In this document: piece by piece, positions 4,255 to 6,086 of the stretch
Layout: every line of letters begins with the position of its first letter
How positions within the stretch are numbered: the stretch's first letter is position 1
Source of the DNA: an uncultured Spirochaetaceae bacterium
GTDB lineage: Bacteria; Spirochaetota; Spirochaetia; Treponematales; UBA12059
Length of the DNA: 6,086 nt
Direction of reading: 5' to 3'
NCBI GenBank assembly: GCA_938004315.1
Contig: CALKWG010000351.1
Span: 1-6,086, forward strand
Position numbers and translations under genes: made by a program
The notes under the pieces: generated by a model
Told to the model about the DNA's origin: nothing
Seen by the model: only the letters and a program-made list of their open reading frames with translations
The model's database searches: none

Positions 4255-6086
4255 TTACTTAGCCTTAGACAGAGCCTCGGCGCGGGCCTTTTGCCATTCG
4301 GCCTCGAGCTGGGCGTATTCGGCCGCGGTGATGGGCCTTGGGAGGACCACCTGGCCCTTGAACTTCAGCACCGAGAGGCCGAAGGGGGCGTAGGGAGAGG
4401 CGAAGGGCTCGAGCCGGCTGGCCTCGTAGCCGCCGCCGCCGACGCGGTAGGGGATCACGAAGGCCTGGTCGATGAGGAAGGCCTCGGCCTCGGCGAAGAG
4501 TTCGTAGCGCTTCTTCATGTCGACGAGCTCGGCCTTAGCCTTGTCGACCATGTTCTCGTACTTGGGCTTGCCGTTGGACTCGGTATAGCCGAGCGCCAGC
4601 TCAGGCCAGTTGTAGTTGGAGCCGATCACGAAGGGGTCGGTGTAGGTCTCGGGGTCGGCGTAGTCCGGGCCCCAGTTCACTTCCTGGAAGGCGTAGTTGC
4701 CGGCGCGGCGGGTGGCGGCCAGGAAGCCGGTGGCGGGGAAGGCGACCGGGATTATATCGATGAAGTCGCGGCCGAGGGCGCCCTCCATCTGCTGCTCGAT
4801 GACCTGGACGCGGTTGGTCCAGTCGGGCGAGCCGGCGTTATAGGGCATCATGACCTTGACCGGGAACTTAGCCTTGCCGGCCAGCTCGCGCATGGCGACG
4901 GCCTTGAACTCAAGGGCCTTCGCGCGGTCGAAGCTATCGGTCTTGGCGAAGACGCCGAGCTTGCCCTTCTGGGTGTAGTCGGCGCCGCCATGGCTGATGA
5001 AGCCGAAGGGCGTGATGGTGTTCGAAAGCTGCCGCCTGGGATTGAAGGGATCGAAGGTGGTATGGGCGGCGACGCGGTCCAGGGCGTGGAACATGGCCTT
5101 GCGGAACGCCAGGTTATTAACCGCGACTTTCCAGTTGTCGGGCTCGTATTCGGCGGGGAACTTGGGGTTGAAGTTGAACGCGTAGAAGAAGGCGTAGGTG
5201 CTGAAGCGGGCCGGGACGACGATGTCCTTCTTGGCCGGATCCTTGGTCCAAGTGTCCAGGATGGCGGAGGGCAGCGCCGTATAGCTGATCTCGCCGCGCT
5301 CGAAGAGCGTGGGGGAGAGGGTCGAGGCCTCGCGGTTATAGCGATAGACGAGCCTAGGTATGAGCACGTTCGCCGCGTCCCAGTACTTGGGGTTCTTGGA
5401 CAGCACGCGGGTAACCTGCGGCTCGAACTCGTTCATGATATAGGCGCCGTTATAGAGCAGGTTCTGGTTGCCCTGCCCGAAGCGCGAGCCCTGCTCCGCC
5501 AGGAATTTGCCGTTGACAGGCAGGAAGGTGACGTAGGTGAGCATCGAGAGGAAGTAGGGAACCGGCCTCTCGAGGGTATACTGCAGGGTATAGGTATCGA
5601 CGGCCTTGACGCCGACCTGGTTGAAGTCGGTGATCTTGCCTTCCCAGAAGGCCTCGCCGTTCTTGATGACGCCGTAGATGCTATCGGCGGTCTGGGACGC
5701 GTTGGCCTTGGTCATGATGTAGCGGGCCGCATCCACCCAGTCCTGGGCCGTGACCTCGGCGTAGTCCTTGCCGTCCCAGGTCTGCCATTGTACGCCGCGG
5801 CGGAGCTTGAAGGTCCAGGTCAGGCCGTCGGCGCTGACCGACCACGATTCGGCCAACGAGGGTTTCATGACGCCGTACTTGTCATACTCGACGAGGTTGT
5901 CTATGACGTTGGCGAACATGAAGTGTTCGTTCTCGGAGGCGGAGATGAGGTAGTTGAGGGTCGTTACCTCGCCGGCATAGACGGTGTAGTATGCGTCGGA
6001 GCTCCGCGACGGGCGCTGGGCGCCGCCCATAGCGAAGGCGCTTACGCACGCGGCGATAAGCAGGAATCCTACTAATACTATTCGCT
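4255..6086 (-). CDS. oppA: Oligopeptide-binding protein OppA, 5' end beyond window
   Basis: This is the extracytoplasmic substrate-binding protein of the importer (family 5 solute-binding proteins), which captures peptides and delivers them to OppB-OppC. The frame stays open past the ATG at 6030 to the right edge. The 18 extra codons encode RIVLVGFLLIAACVSAFA, clearly the core of an export signal, so the true start lies outside the window and the ATG at 6030 is internal. Family landmarks, numbered from that internal Met: LAESWSVSADGLTWTFKLR (59-77), the hallmark family 5 stretch; RKAMFHALDR in the middle; and NWGPDYADPETYTDPF towards the C-terminus. The protein ends LSKAK with TAA at 4255-4257. 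With about 590 mature residues it is at the long end of the family, nearer AmiA/OppA than short dipeptide binders. It is followed by a terminator-like hairpin, then oppBCDF. A nickel, sugar or other non-peptide ligand cannot be ruled out from sequence alone. Confidence 0.93.
   Translation of the reverse strand, partial: RIVLVGFLLIAACVSAFAMGGAQRPSRSSDAYYTVYAGEVTTLNYLISASENEHFMFANVIDNLVEYDKYGVMKPSLAESWSVSADGLTWTFKLRRGVQWQTWDGKDYAEVTAQDWVDAARYIMTKANASQTADSIYGVIKNGEAFWEGKITDFNQVGVKAVDTYTLQYTLERPVPYFLSMLTYVTFLPVNGKFLAEQGSRFGQGNQNLLYNGAYIMNEFEPQVTRVLSKNPKYWDAANVLIPRLVYRYNREASTLSPTLFERGEISYTALPSAILDTWTKDPAKKDIVVPARFSTYAFFYAFNFNPKFPAEYEPDNWKVAVNNLAFRKAMFHALDRVAAHTTFDPFNPRRQLSNTITPFGFISHGGADYTQKGKLGVFAKTDSFDRAKALEFKAVAMRELAGKAKFPVKVMMPYNAGSPDWTNRVQVIEQQMEGALGRDFIDIIPVAFPATGFLAATRRAGNYAFQEVNWGPDYADPETYTDPFVIGSNYNWPELALGYTESNGKPKYENMVDKAKAELVDMKKRYELFAEAEAFLIDQAFVIPYRVGGGGYEASRLEPFASPYAPFGLSVLKFKGQVVLPRPITAAEYAQLEAEWQKARAEALSKAK
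6031..6084 (-). other. Signal peptide core of OppA
   Basis: In the oppA frame these 18 codons read RIVLVGFLLIAACVSAFA and run straight into MGGAQRPSRSS. Two processing sites are possible. One is signal peptidase I after AFA (Ala at -3 and -1), just before Met-Gly-Gly. The other is a lipobox IAAC, where the Cys would be lipid-modified. The hydrophobic run continues past the Cys (VSAFA), which favours signal peptidase I. Binding proteins in bacteria without a periplasm, and many in spirochaetes, are lipoproteins, so the second reading stays open. The positively charged start of the signal is cut off by the window edge. Confidence 0.8.

Noticed and set aside
4042..6075. Plus-strand open frame of 677 codons opposite oppA
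   Set aside because: It is an antisense shadow of the GC-rich oppA gene: the protein is a repetitive Gly/Val/Glu/Leu/Asp-rich string with no family motifs, while the opposite strand is a clear binding protein.
1..6086. Search by eye for CRISPR arrays, tRNA or rRNA genes, insertion sequences and attachment sites
   Set aside because: No regularly spaced repeats, no RNA-gene landmarks, no transposase frame and no terminal repeats seen; coding genes account for nearly all of the window.

Overview
The window is almost entirely one oligopeptide ABC importer operon (Opp/Ami type), read on the minus strand from right to left in the order oppA-oppB-oppC-oppD-oppF. At the left edge the 3' end of an unrelated gene enters on the plus strand and converges on oppF. 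The DNA looks GC-rich by eye, and coding third positions are mostly G or C. The export signal ends in a '-AFA-MGG' pattern of a kind I associate with spirochaete binding proteins. The OppD and OppF tails are the cysteine-poor type seen in Firmicutes and spirochaetes. A GC-rich spirochaete, or a Gram-positive relative, is my best guess, but it is an inference only.

Layout by position: 1-258 (+), C-terminal 85 codons of an unidentified protein with one membrane segment; 205-1173 (-), oppF ATPase; 1170-2216 (-), oppD ATPase; 2227-3180 (-), oppC permease; 3177-4121 (-), oppB permease; 4122-4254, a 133-base intergenic region packed with inverted repeats, including a terminator-like hairpin; 4255 to the right edge (-), oppA substrate-binding protein. 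The oppA start codon lies beyond the window, and the visible ATG at 6030 is internal to the signal peptide region.

How the genes work together: OppA is exported, captures peptides outside the cytoplasmic membrane and hands them to the OppB-OppC channel. The OppD-OppF ATPase pair binds that channel from the cytoplasm and powers import. oppB/oppC and oppD/oppF overlap by 4 bases (ATGA, GTGA), and the oppD ribosome binding site is built into the oppC stop codon. This fits tightly coupled translation of oppBCDF. The 133-base oppA-oppB gap is the one loose joint. It holds four hairpins, one with a T5 tract, plus a 12-base palindrome and a 5-codon mini-ORF overlapping the oppB start. That is a plausible device for making more binding protein than membrane complex.

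I see no wholly new system here. The points most worth a second look are the hairpin array, the odd oppB translation start, the loss of all four Fe-S-type cysteines from OppD, an AT-rich codon island in oppF, and the convergent coding overlap at the left edge.
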